Shown here in pieces: positions 1 through 9,142 of a DNA stretch of 64,000 nucleotides. The stretch covers positions 1,922,001 to 1,986,000 of the forward strand of contig OZ244590.1 of NCBI GenBank assembly GCA_965218205.1, read 5' to 3'. The translations under genes were made by a program, and so were the position numbers. The notes under the pieces were generated by a model, which made no database searches, was not told where the DNA came from, and saw only the letters and a list, made by a program, of their open reading frames with translations. The number at the start of each line of letters is the position of its first letter. Position 1 is the stretch's first letter. The stretch is from CBDDCA01 sp965218205. Lineage in GTDB: Bacteria > Spirochaetota > Spirochaetia > WTKD01 > G963693115.

Positions 1-120
1 TATAGAAGAAACAATGTTAAAAAAAGAGCTGGATTAGATAAGAGAAAAAAAAGCTATTCTAAAAGAATAGGCATGAGAAAAACAAGTATGTCGTGGTATC
101 ATAAATTACGGTTATTATAA
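1..120 (+). CDS. C-terminal end of an unknown basic protein (5' truncated by window)
   Basis: Frame 1 is open from the first base to a TAA at 118-120 and encodes about 39 residues rich in Lys and Arg, ending WYHKLRLL. No start codon can be seen because the window begins inside it. I do not recognise the family. It abuts the transposase remnant that begins at 121, so it may itself be a gene truncated by that element or another decayed mobile-element fragment. The shortness and simple basic composition make even its coding status uncertain. Confidence 0.25.
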   Translation, partial: YRRNNVKKRAGLDKRKKSYSKRIGMRKTSMSWYHKLRLL

Positions 121-330
121 ACGAGAAGGAGGAGCAAAAGGAAAAACATTGGAATCAATCAAGAGGCATCTGAGAATATATAATGGAATACCGAAAAAAT
201 ATTTTGAATTACACTTAAAGGAATGTGAATTGCGGTTTAATTATAGACTGATAGCAAACATGTATAAAGTGTTGTATAATTGGATAAAGGAGGCAGGATT
301 AGTCTAATTTTGCTTATCCATGCCAGCCCC
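121..330 (+). mobile_element. IS1595-like transposase 3' remnant (copy A)
   Basis: Translation from 121 reads REGGAKGKTLESIKRHLR..., then the C-terminal block KECELRFNYRLIANMYKVLY and NWIKEAGLV before a TAA at 305-307. This resembles the C-terminus of IS1595/ISXO2-like transposases. The normal stretch of tens of residues between GKT and the ESIKRH segment is missing, so this is an internally deleted, inactive copy. The element's end appears to be the sequence finishing in gccagcccc at 330. That end is repeated at 4194 in copy B. Family assignment is from remembered motifs only. Confidence 0.6.
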
Positions 331-353
331 TAAAATTATTAAAAGAGGTATAT

Positions 354-3300
354 ATGAAGTTAAATATATTCTATTTATTTTTTATATTTCTTGTGTTTTC
401 ACTTTTTACTTGTGAAGATATAAAGGTTAGTAGTAAGGGAAAAGCCACCGCACCAGCAGAGGCACGCAGTGTTACAGCAAACTACACCTCTACAAGTACA
501 ACATTATCATGGCAAGCCCCTATCCTTACAAGCACACACAAAAAAGCAGATGAGGGAAGACTCACAACGGCAGATGTATCGTATAAAATATACAGAGCAG
601 TAAAAGGAAAGAATGCCCGAAGTATAGCAGAGATTAAGACAGCAGACCCGAACCCGATAACAGTAGGAAAGGAAATAACAAGTACAACTATAACTAATCT
701 TACCCCCAATACCACCTATGAAATAGTAGTACAATCAGTCAATACCACCGACCCAACAAAAACCTCTATAGGCATACGAATAGAAGTTACTACCCTTGCC
801 ACTAATCAAGCAACCGCACCACCAAACGCCCGCATTGTGAGAGGAAGCCCAGCCGATACAAGTACAACATTATCATGGCAAGCCCCAAACCTTACAAGCA
901 CACACAAAAAAGCAGATGGAGGAAGGCTCACAACGGCAGATGTATCGTATAAAATATACAGAGTAGCAAAGGGAAGCAAAGCCCGCTCAATAGACCAGAT
1001 TAAAACAGCAGATACAAACCCGATAGCAGTGGCAAAAGGAACTACCCGCACAACTATACGTAACCTTGCAGGCAGTACCACCTATGAAATAGTAGTACAA
1101 TCAGTCAATGCCACCGACCCAACAAAAACCTCTACAGGCATACGAATAGAAGTTACTACCCTTGCTACTAATCAAGCAACCGCACCATCAAACGCCCGCA
1201 GTGTTACAGCAAGCCACACCAATAGCAGTATAGAAGTATCATGGCAAGCCCCAATGCTTACAAGCACACACAAAAAAGCAAACGGACAAAGGCTCACAAT
1301 ATCAGATGTATCGTATAAAGTATACAGAGTAACAAAGGGAAGCAAAGCCCGCACAATAGCACAGATTAAAACAGCAGACACGAACCCAATAGCAGTAACA
1401 AAAGGAACAACAAGCACAACTATAGATGATCTTGCAGGCAGTACCACCTATGAAATAGTAGTACAATCAGTCAATGCAACAGACACTACAAAAATCTCTA
1501 CAGGTACACGAATAGAAGTTACTACCAATAGTCAAGCCACCGCACCATCAAATGCCCGCAATGTTACAGCAAGCCACACCAATAGCAGTATAGAAGTATC
1601 ATGGCAAGCCCCAATGCTTACAAGCACACACAAAAAAGCAAACGGACAAAGGCTCACAATATCAGATGTATCGTATAAAGTATACAGAGTAACAAAGGGA
1701 AGCAAAGCCCGCACAATAGCACAGATTAAAACAGCAGACACGAACCCGATAGCAGTAGCAAAAGGAACAACAAGCACAACTATACATAACCTTGCAGGCA
1801 GTACCACCTATGAAATAGTAGTACAATCAGTCAATGCCACCGACCCAACAAAAACCTCTACAGGAGTACGAATAGAAGTTACTACCAATAGTCAAGCCAC
1901 CGCACCATCAAATGCCCGCAGTGTTACAGCAAGCCACACCAATAGCAGTATAGAAGTATCATGGCAAGCCCCAATGCTTACAAGCACACACAAAAAAGCA
2001 AACGGACAAAGGCTCACAATATCAGATGTATCGTATAAAGTATACAGAGTAACAAAGGGAAGCAAAGCCCGAACAATAGACCAGATTAAAACAGCAGACA
2101 CGAACCCAATAGCAGTAACAAAAGGAACAACAAGCACAACTATAGATGATCTTGCAGGCAGTACCACCTATGAAATAGTAGTACAATCAGTCAATGCAAC
2201 AGACACTACAAAAATCTCTACAGGTACACGAATAGAAGTTACTACCAATAGTCAAGCCACCGCACCATCAAATGCCCGCAATGTTACAGCAAGCCACACC
2301 AATAGCAGTATAGAAGTATCATGGCAAGCCCCAATGCTTACAAGCACACACAAAAAAGCAGATGGAGGAAGACTCACAATATCAGATGTATCATATAAAA
2401 TATACAGAGTAGCAAAGGGAAAGAATGCTCGCACAATAGCACAGATTAAAACAGCAGACACAAACCCGATAGCAGTGGCAAAAGGAACTACCCGCACAAC
2501 TATACGTAACCTTGCAGGCAGTACTACCTATGAAATAGTAGTACAATCAGTCAATACCACCGACCCAACAAAAACCTCTACAGGAGTACGAATAGAAATA
2601 ACTACCAATAGTCAAGCAACCGCACCACCAAACGCACGCAGTGTTACAGCAAGCCACACCAATACAAGCACCACTATATCATGGCAAGCCCCAATGCTTA
2701 CAAGCACACACAAGCAAGCAAACGGACAAAGGCTTACCAGTGCAGATGTATCGTATAAAATATACAGAGTAGCAAAGGGAAGCAAAGCCCGCTCAATAGA
2801 CCAGATTAAAACAGCAGACACGAACCCAATAGCAGTAGCAAAAGGAACAACAAGCACAACTATACGTAACCTTGCAGGCAGTACCACCTATGAAATAGTA
2901 GTACAATCAGTCAATACCACCGACCCAACAAAAACCTCTACAGGAGTACGAATAGAAATAACCACCCCAAGCCACGCCACAGTACCAGAAGAAGTCCGCT
3001 TTTTAGGAACAAGTCGATCCGATGACAGTATATCCCTATCATGGGTATATATTTATAGCACTCCAGGTAAGAAAGCAAACGGACAAAGGCTCACAGCGGC
3101 AGATGTATCGTATAAAGTATATAGAGTAGCAAAAGGAAAGAATGCCCGCACAATAGACCAGATTAAAACAGCAGACAAGAACCCGATAGTAGTAGCAAAA
3201 GGAACAACAAGCACAACTATACGTAACCTTACTATAAATACTACCTATGAAATAGTAGTACAATCAGTCAATACAACGGACACTACAAAAATCTCTACAG

Positions 3301-3689
3301 GTACACGAATAGAAGTAAATACCAATAGTCAAGCAACCGCACCAGAAGACACAGACAGTGTTACAGTAAATAAGACCGATGACAGTATAAGCATATCATG
3401 GCAAGCCCCAACGCTTACAAGCACACACAAAAAAGCAGATGGAGGAAAGCTCACAACAGCAGATGTATCGTATAAAGTATACAGAGTAGCAAAAGGAAAC
3501 TATCCCCGCTCAACAGATCAGATTAAAACAGCAGACACAAACCCGATAGCAGTGGCAAAAGGAACTACCCGCACAACTATACGTAACCTTAATGGAAATA
3601 CCATCTATGAAATAGTAGTACAATCAGTGAATGCAACGGACACTACAAAAGTATCTACAGGAGTACGGATAGAAGTGACTACCAAATAA
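354..3689 (+). CDS. Secreted/surface protein with nine fibronectin type III repeats
   Basis: This 1,111-residue protein starts with a hydrophobic signal segment (MKLNIFYLFFIFLVFSLFTC). It could be a relaxed spirochaetal lipobox with Cys20, since -1 Thr is unusual. About nine FN3 units of roughly 120 residues follow, each opening ATAP.NAR.VTA and containing W-QAP, SYK-YRV-KG and TTYEIVVQSVN, the beta-strand core of FN3 domains. There is no catalytic motif, so an adhesin or surface-layer role is inferred. An AGAGG Shine-Dalgarno lies about 9 bases before the ATG. The gene is bracketed by IS1595-like remnants and has no co-directional neighbour. Repeats 3-6 are nearly identical in DNA, implying recent expansion. 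The FN3 unit matches one in the lipoprotein at 33254-37923. Confidence 0.85.
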   Translation: MKLNIFYLFFIFLVFSLFTCEDIKVSSKGKATAPAEARSVTANYTSTSTTLSWQAPILTSTHKKADEGRLTTADVSYKIYRAVKGKNARSIAEIKTADPNPITVGKEITSTTITNLTPNTTYEIVVQSVNTTDPTKTSIGIRIEVTTLATNQATAPPNARIVRGSPADTSTTLSWQAPNLTSTHKKADGGRLTTADVSYKIYRVAKGSKARSIDQIKTADTNPIAVAKGTTRTTIRNLAGSTTYEIVVQSVNATDPTKTSTGIRIEVTTLATNQATAPSNARSVTASHTNSSIEVSWQAPMLTSTHKKANGQRLTISDVSYKVYRVTKGSKARTIAQIKTADTNPIAVTKGTTSTTIDDLAGSTTYEIVVQSVNATDTTKISTGTRIEVTTNSQATAPSNARNVTASHTNSSIEVSWQAPMLTSTHKKANGQRLTISDVSYKVYRVTKGSKARTIAQIKTADTNPIAVAKGTTSTTIHNLAGSTTYEIVVQSVNATDPTKTSTGVRIEVTTNSQATAPSNARSVTASHTNSSIEVSWQAPMLTSTHKKANGQRLTISDVSYKVYRVTKGSKARTIDQIKTADTNPIAVTKGTTSTTIDDLAGSTTYEIVVQSVNATDTTKISTGTRIEVTTNSQATAPSNARNVTASHTNSSIEVSWQAPMLTSTHKKADGGRLTISDVSYKIYRVAKGKNARTIAQIKTADTNPIAVAKGTTRTTIRNLAGSTTYEIVVQSVNTTDPTKTSTGVRIEITTNSQATAPPNARSVTASHTNTSTTISWQAPMLTSTHKQANGQRLTSADVSYKIYRVAKGSKARSIDQIKTADTNPIAVAKGTTSTTIRNLAGSTTYEIVVQSVNTTDPTKTSTGVRIEITTPSHATVPEEVRFLGTSRSDDSISLSWVYIYSTPGKKANGQRLTAADVSYKVYRVAKGKNARTIDQIKTADKNPIVVAKGTTSTTIRNLTINTTYEIVVQSVNTTDTTKISTGTRIEVNTNSQATAPEDTDSVTVNKTDDSISISWQAPTLTSTHKKADGGKLTTADVSYKVYRVAKGNYPRSTDQIKTADTNPIAVAKGTTRTTIRNLNGNTIYEIVVQSVNATDTTKVSTGVRIEVTTK
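1172..2890 (+). repeat. Tandem 360-bp FN3-encoding repeats with a 720-bp higher-order period
   Basis: Units starting near 1172, 1532, 1892, 2252 and 2612 are spaced exactly 360 bp and are nearly identical over long stretches. Units 3 and 5 share the variants TTIDDLAG and DTTKISTGTR, whereas unit 4 and the later units carry TTI.NLAG and DPTKTSTGVR. Units 3+4 therefore look duplicated as a 720-bp block. The period keeps the reading frame, so recombination between units would change protein length without frameshift. Confidence 0.85.
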
Positions 3690-3849
3690 GTAGGAATAAT
3701 GAAAATACTAATAAGTAATTACATGAAGGTAGAATATTCTAAACGACATACAGAAGAAACAGGTCCCAAGAACCATATACCGAGAGTAATGTAATGCGAT
3801 GGAACTGAAGTTATAGAACAGATATTAAATGAAGTAGGTAACTATTTAG

Positions 3850-4194
3850 TGCAATTCATTATGTGAAGTAAGTCGAGAAACAGCAACAAAATGCTAACAT
3901 ATGCTTCGAGTAATGATAGCAAAAAACTCACAGAATATGAAGTATTGATAAAAGGAGAAATAGATGAAAGTTATTTCGGAGGAAAACGAGAAGGATGAGC
4001 AAAAGGAAAAACATTGGAATCAATCAAGAGGCATCTGAGAAGATACAATGGAATGCAAAAAACCATTTTGAATTACAGTTAAAGGAATGTGAATTTCGGT
4101 TTAATTATAGACTGATAGCAAACATGTATAAAGTGTTGTATAATTGGATAAAGGAGGCAGGATTAGTCTAATTTTGCTTATCCATGCCAGCCCC
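3850..4194 (+). mobile_element. IS1595-like transposase remnant (copy B), multiply disrupted
   Basis: An early fragment near 3862 reads CEVSRETATK, like the helix-turn-helix region of IS1595 transposases. Around 3945-3995 the sequence reads KGEIDESYFGGKREG before a TGA; DESYFGG contains one of the family's acidic residues. It then continues KGKTLESIKRHLRRYNGMQK and, after a frameshift, the same C-terminal block as copy A. The deletion junction GKT/LESIKRH is the same as in copy A. The end sequence gccagcccc finishes at 4194. There is no intact ORF. The 3690-3849 stretch before it holds nothing else I can identify. Confidence 0.65.
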
Positions 4195-4234
4195 ATATTA
4201 TATATTTTCGCCTATACAGTTATAATTTTTAGCA

Positions 4235-4266
4235 TTTCTGCTTCTCTCTTAAAGAGAAAAGCAGAA
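4235..4266 (-). terminator. Hairpin downstream of the sugar ABC operon
   Basis: The arms tttctgctt (4235-4243) and aagcagaaa (4258-4266) are perfectly complementary, with a further inner tctctt/aagaga pairing. It lies 33 bases after the stop of the rbsB-like gene. No clear U-run follows on the minus strand, so it may be a 3'-end stabiliser, not a classical intrinsic terminator. Confidence 0.4.
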
Positions 4267-4298
4267 ACATGTGTGTATGCATTAACAATGCACGAGAA

Positions 4299-5258
4299 TT
4301 ACTGTAATGGGTATATTAGCTTTTGCACTTCGGGAGTATCGATATTTTCAAGACTTACATAAGTAGCACCTGTATCGATTCTTGGATTTACGCTTTTTCC
4401 TTGCAGAGCATCGTATACTGACATAACACCCTTATATCCCATTTGAAATGGATTTTGTACAACAAAGCCATTAATAACTCCACTTTGAAGCAAAGCTATT
4501 TCTTGCTCACTAGAGTCAAAGCCAACAAGAACAATATCTTCTCTTCCGATTTCCTGCAATCCTAATGCTGCTCCTACCGCAGAACCTTCGTTTGCTGCAA
4601 AAATAGCTTTAAGATCTGGATTAGCTCGTACCATATCAACGATAAGATTAGCAGATTTATCATGATCTCCTGCACCATACACTGGCTCAAGAACAGTTAT
4701 ACCAGAATATTTTTTTAATTCCTGTAAAGCCCCATCTCTTCTGTCTATCCCTGTAGAACTAGTTGCATCCTGAACAATAACGCCTACTTTTCCTTCTTCA
4801 CCAATAAGAGCAGCAAGCTCTTTTGCTCCTACCGCTGCAGCATTTGCATTATCAGTAGCAACAAAACTCAATGGAATATCACTGTCTACTCCAGAATCAA
4901 ACATGACTACTGGAATACCTGCTGCATTTGCTTTTTCCACATACGGAATAAGGGCTTCCTTATCTAAAGCAGCAAGCAACAGACCATCAACTCTTGATGT
5001 AATAGCATTCTCTACCATATTGATTTGTACATCAATCATCGATTCGGTAGCAGGCCCCTCAAAAGTAACTCTAATACCAAGTTCTTCTGCTGCAGTATCA
5101 GCTCCCAGCTTTACTGTTTGCCAAAATTCATGCTGAAGCCCTTTACTGATAACAGCAATATATGTGTCGTCATCTGACATAGACTCTTGATTTCCACCAG
5201 CAAAAAGCATACCAGTGAACACCAACAATAAAATAGTTGAAATAATGATTTTTTTCAT
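4299..5258 (-). CDS. rbsB: RbsB-type periplasmic sugar-binding protein
   Basis: This is the solute receptor of a carbohydrate ABC importer. The 319-residue protein has a signal peptide (MKKIIISTILLLVFTGMLFA) followed by mature GGNQES, a start common in treponemal binding proteins. The periplasmic-binding-protein type 1 fold is shown by GLQHEFWQTVKLGA near residue 40, DGLLLAALDKEALIPYVEKA, GIPVVMFDSGVDSD and a late LVGFDSSEQE. The length is normal for RbsB/AlsB/XylF-like proteins. AAAGGAGG sits 5 bases before the ATG. It is the third gene after rbsA and rbsC on the same strand. Sugar specificity cannot be read. The symbol denotes the family; allose, fucose or another monosaccharide is possible. 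Confidence 0.85.
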   Translation of the reverse strand: MKKIIISTILLLVFTGMLFAGGNQESMSDDDTYIAVISKGLQHEFWQTVKLGADTAAEELGIRVTFEGPATESMIDVQINMVENAITSRVDGLLLAALDKEALIPYVEKANAAGIPVVMFDSGVDSDIPLSFVATDNANAAAVGAKELAALIGEEGKVGVIVQDATSSTGIDRRDGALQELKKYSGITVLEPVYGAGDHDKSANLIVDMVRANPDLKAIFAANEGSAVGAALGLQEIGREDIVLVGFDSSEQEIALLQSGVINGFVVQNPFQMGYKGVMSVYDALQGKSVNPRIDTGATYVSLENIDTPEVQKLIYPLQ

Positions 5259-5298
5259 TATAACCTCCTTTATATTATTTATATTTTATTTTTATATT

Positions 5299-6282
5299 TT
5301 ATTTATTGTTCATCCCTCGTTTTATACGCTGATTATCAAGATAGACCGCTAGTATTACTACTAAGCCTATAATAATCTGCTGCCAAAATTGATTCACTTG
5401 CATAAGATTAAGTCCATTCCGTAACACACTCATAATCAATGCTCCAATGACTGTTCCTAGTATAGTACCTACTCCTCCCGATAAACTTGCTCCTCCTATT
5501 ACTGCAGCAGCAATTGCATCCAGCTCTAATCCTGTAGCAATAGATGGTTGCCCTGAATTCAAACGTGCAGCCATAATAATCCCTGCAAATCCACACATAG
5601 CTCCTGAAAAAGTATATACAAAAAACTTCACTAATTTTACAGAAATTCCTGAAAGCCTTGCAGCTTCTTCGTTACTTCCAAGTGCGAAAATATATCTTCC
5701 TACTACTGTTTTTGATAATAGTAAATGAGCTATCACTGCAAACACAGCAAGATAAATAACAGGCATAGGTAATATACCGTACATATCATAATTATATAAC
5801 AGCTTAAAGTTCTGTTGCTGATTAAAATATATTGGTCTGCCACCACTCAACACTAAAGCAAACCCTCTCGCACTTATCATAACCCCAAGGGTAGCAATAA
5901 AAGGAGGTAATTCTAAATGTGCCACTACTACACCGCTAAAAGCACCACATAGTATACCAGCTATAACTCCAATAACAAGTGCTGGAGCTATAGCCATGCC
6001 AGATCTTAAAAGAAGTGCTACAATGACCCCCGAAACAGCGACAATAGAACCAACAGAAAGATCAATACCTGCAGTAATAATAACTATAGTAATACCAATA
6101 GCCACAATACCAGTTACTGCAGTTTGTTTAATTACTGTGATGATATTATCATATTTTAAGAAATAAGGACTTGCAAAAGAAAAAAATATTACAAGTAACA
6201 ATAAACTTGCAAATATAGCTAATTTTTGAATAGTACTAGAATTTATCATTGATTTTTTACGAACAATTTCTTTTTGTGACAT
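5299..6282 (-). CDS. rbsC: RbsC-type sugar ABC transporter permease
   Basis: This is the membrane-spanning subunit of the ribose-type importer. It has 327 residues with about eight to ten hydrophobic helices, starting after a short cytoplasmic segment MSQKEIVRKKSMINSS. Family hallmarks include ITAGIDLSVGSIVAVSG near residue 70, GVMISARGFALVLSGGRPIY near residue 132 and LDAIAAAVIGGASLSGGVGT near residue 255, all typical of the BPD_transp_2 family. AGGAG lies 8 bases before the start. It sits 28 bases after rbsA and 40 before rbsB, so the three genes are almost certainly co-transcribed. Confidence 0.9.
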   Translation of the reverse strand: MSQKEIVRKKSMINSSTIQKLAIFASLLLLVIFFSFASPYFLKYDNIITVIKQTAVTGIVAIGITIVIITAGIDLSVGSIVAVSGVIVALLLRSGMAIAPALVIGVIAGILCGAFSGVVVAHLELPPFIATLGVMISARGFALVLSGGRPIYFNQQQNFKLLYNYDMYGILPMPVIYLAVFAVIAHLLLSKTVVGRYIFALGSNEEAARLSGISVKLVKFFVYTFSGAMCGFAGIIMAARLNSGQPSIATGLELDAIAAAVIGGASLSGGVGTILGTVIGALIMSVLRNGLNLMQVNQFWQQIIIGLVVILAVYLDNQRIKRGMNNK

Positions 6283-6310
6283 TATAATAACTCCTATTTA
6301 TAATACATAT

Positions 6311-7831
6311 CTAATTTTCATGTTGCATATGACCAGTAGCATATAACATAATTTTTTCCTGTGTAATATCTTGTTTTTCTAATATACCTGATACTTCTCC
6401 CGAACACATTACCAATACTCTATCACTCATACCAACAATTTCACTTAAATCTGAAGATACCATTATGATAGAAAGCCCAGTATCAGTCAAAGAAGTAATA
6501 AGATCGTATATTTCACGTCTTGCTCCAACATCAATGCCTCTTGTAGGCTCATCAAAAATCAAAACATCGCATTGCGTACACAACCATCGGGCAATAATCA
6601 CTTTCTGCTGATTTCCTCCACTTAAATAACGTACAATCTGAGTTAAAGAAGGAGTTTTTATACGTAAAGAATCTACAAATTCTGTACAATGCTCTCTTGC
6701 AATATTTTTGTTAATGATCCCTATCTTTTTAGAATGTTCCTTTATGGTAGCAAGGATTATGTTTTCTTGTACATTGAGATTAAGAGCAAGTCCATTTTTT
6801 TTTCTATCTTCAGTCAGATATCCAATACCATGCCTTATTGCATCACGCGGAGTGTTGATAGTAACTTCTTTAGAATGAACGAATACTTTACCACTATCCT
6901 TTGGATCTGCACCAAAAATAGCTCTCATTAACTCAGTACGACCAGCTCCCACTAAACCAGACACTCCTAGTATTTCTCCCTTACACAAAGAAAACGATAT
7001 ATTCTTTAAGTCAGGATTACGCTGTATATTTTCTACACGCAAAATTTCCTCTCCCCTATGAGGGTGTCTCTTAGGAAACATATCAGTAAGCTCTCTTCCT
7101 ACCATAAGATGTATAAGATGTTCAGTAGTAGTATCTGCATAGTGCAAAGTATCAATATACTGACCATCTCGAAATACAGTTACTCTGTCTGCAATTTCTT
7201 CTAGCTCCTTCAATTTATGAGAGATAAAAATAATTCCTTTTCCTTGCTCTTTTAATCTACGTACTGTACTAAACAATACTTCTGTTTCTGCTTCACTTAA
7301 TGTTGCTGTTGGCTCATCCATAATGAGAATATCGCAAGACACTGAGATAGCTTTAGCAATCTCTACCATCTGCTGTTCTGCAACACTTAAAGTACTTACT
7401 TTTGCGTATACATCAATACTGTAATTAAGTAACTGCAATATTCTATTTGCTTCTTCATTTAACTTTTTCTCATTAAGCACATACCGAGCATAGCGTGGTT
7501 CTCTCCCAATAAATATATTTTGTGCAACAGTAAGATGGGAGAAAAGATTGAATTCTTGATGAATAATACTAATACCAATTTCCTGTGCCACATGAGGATT
7601 AAGCACTTCAATTTTCTTACCACGATATATAATATCTCCTTTATCTGGCTGATACACTCCAGTAAGAATTTTCATAAGAGTAGATTTGCCTGCTCCATTT
7701 TCACCTAAAATAGCATGCACTTCCCCCGCCTTTACATCTAAAGACACATCTTGCAATGCCTTTACTCCAGGAAAAAATTTAGATACATCTTGTACCTTCA
7801 ACAGCATATCGCTTTTATTTTGTGCCATCAT
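6311..7831 (-). CDS. rbsA: RbsA-type sugar ABC transporter ATPase (two nucleotide-binding domains)
   Basis: The 506-residue protein has two fused ABC domains. The first has Walker A GENGAGKST at 43-51, signature LSVAEQQMVEIAKA near 144 and Walker B LIMDEPTATLS near 170. The second has the degenerate P-loop GLVGAGRTE expected for this family, signature LSGGNQQKVIIARWL near 405 and DEPTRGIDVG. It energises the permease encoded next. It is the first gene of the operon and is followed 28 bases later by rbsC. Two tandem ATGs (MM) occur at the start; a GTAGG lies just upstream. Ribose, allose and galactose ATPases share this architecture, so the sugar is not determined. Confidence 0.92.
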   Translation of the reverse strand: MMAQNKSDMLLKVQDVSKFFPGVKALQDVSLDVKAGEVHAILGENGAGKSTLMKILTGVYQPDKGDIIYRGKKIEVLNPHVAQEIGISIIHQEFNLFSHLTVAQNIFIGREPRYARYVLNEKKLNEEANRILQLLNYSIDVYAKVSTLSVAEQQMVEIAKAISVSCDILIMDEPTATLSEAETEVLFSTVRRLKEQGKGIIFISHKLKELEEIADRVTVFRDGQYIDTLHYADTTTEHLIHLMVGRELTDMFPKRHPHRGEEILRVENIQRNPDLKNISFSLCKGEILGVSGLVGAGRTELMRAIFGADPKDSGKVFVHSKEVTINTPRDAIRHGIGYLTEDRKKNGLALNLNVQENIILATIKEHSKKIGIINKNIAREHCTEFVDSLRIKTPSLTQIVRYLSGGNQQKVIIARWLCTQCDVLIFDEPTRGIDVGARREIYDLITSLTDTGLSIIMVSSDLSEIVGMSDRVLVMCSGEVSGILEKQDITQEKIMLYATGHMQHEN

Positions 7832-7931
7832 TCATACCTACATACATTATTTAAAAATATTAAATGAATTACTCTTTTTACAATGTTGTAATATAAAAAC
7901 ACACTGCAAAACAAAGAATATCCTCCCTATA

Positions 7932-8843
7932 CTATTTACTTGTATATTTTATAGAAACCCATATTCGAAACGAACTATCTTTTTTGTCATATGCACCATT
8001 CCCTTCAAAATTAATTGTATACAATGTTTGTGGTAGATCTCCTTCTACATTACCACTTATTGTACCAGTGCTAAGATCAAAATCTAATCCTGTATCACGT
8101 TTAATAGCAGGTGAAATAGTATAGCCACCAGATATACCACTAGGATTTGCATCAAAACTCACTGATATATCAGTATCTTTGTCAGCAACAATCATAACAA
8201 ATGGTAAGCCATTATACTGTTTTATGGTAACAGCATTATTCCCGCTTGGAGTAAATACATAGCTCCAGCTAGGACGTTCTATATTTTTAATACCCGAATT
8301 ATCAAACATAGCTTCTACGCTAATAGTATCTTGTATATCCCAATCCTTTAAATCATGACGAAATTCAGTAGCCCCCTTAAACATACTACTCATATTATTG
8401 CTAATATTGTTTACTTTCCACTTTGATATGTCTTGATTAAACTTTGTCGCTCCTTCAAACATACTACTCATATTTGTAACATTACTGACATCCCAGCTTG
8501 ATATATCTCCATTAAACTGAGTATTTCCCTTAAACATATTGCTCATATTTGTAACATTACTGACATCCCAGCTTGATATATCTCCATTAAAATTAGCTAA
8601 ATCTCCATCACTACTAAATAAACCACTCAAATCTGTCATATTACTTATATTTATATTTGAGAGATCTGTTTTCCATCCATGAAGTGAAACTTCACGTTTT
8701 ATATTATTGGCTAGTACTTGTCTATCTAATGGATGATAGACAAAAGACAAATCTATAGATTCCTGACTACAACTAAAAAGCTGTAGCAATCCCACTCCTA
8801 TCATCCATAGAAAATAATACCTATATGTTTGAGCATTACGCAT
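7932..8843 (-). CDS. BspA-like (DUF285) lipoprotein with putative Ig-like domain
   Basis: This 303-residue protein has a hydrophobic leader ending LLQLFSC, a plausible lipobox Cys at residue 25. Residues about 70-180 hold DUF285 (BspA-type) repeats of the form FNGDISSWDVSNVTNMSNMF, roughly 25 residues each. Residues about 190-300 resemble the He_PIG/cadherin-like fold (GLDFDLSTGTISGNVEG) that also closes each module of the giant protein at 9887-18469. Its opening section (DRQ.L..NIKRE....DLS.I) matches module 1 of that protein, so the two are paralogues. A surface location and a role in adhesion or host contact are inferred. No strong Shine-Dalgarno precedes the ATG. The 299 bases upstream (8844-9142) show no gene. 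Confidence 0.8.
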   Translation of the reverse strand: MRNAQTYRYYFLWMIGVGLLQLFSCSQESIDLSFVYHPLDRQVLANNIKREVSLHGWKTDLSNINISNMTDLSGLFSSDGDLANFNGDISSWDVSNVTNMSNMFKGNTQFNGDISSWDVSNVTNMSSMFEGATKFNQDISKWKVNNISNNMSSMFKGATEFRHDLKDWDIQDTISVEAMFDNSGIKNIERPSWSYVFTPSGNNAVTIKQYNGLPFVMIVADKDTDISVSFDANPSGISGGYTISPAIKRDTGLDFDLSTGTISGNVEGDLPQTLYTINFEGNGAYDKKDSSFRIWVSIKYTSK

Positions 8844-9142
8844 TACATTGTCTCATAACTATTACACCAAATACACATTGATTACTACAGATTGTACTTT
8901 AACTATAATTATTTTTACTAACACTTAGAGAGCAAAAAACAATATATTGTTATTATACACTATATTAAAAAAATATGCAAAAATGGGTAATAAGTTGCCA
9001 TGAATTCAAGTATTACATGCAACCAAGAGAAAAAAAAGCGAAAATATAAAAAATACTAAATGTATCTCTTGCTTTTATTTCTTGAATTTGTAGCCCCTAT
9101 CTTTTCTGCATAACTGTGAGTAAGGCATTTTATAAGTAGCAA

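Noticed and set aside
806..2887. Series of 91-codon minus-strand ORFs spaced 360 bp apart
   Set aside because: They are exact antisense shadows of the FN3 tandem repeats. Their regular spacing follows the repeat unit, and they have no Shine-Dalgarno or independent family.
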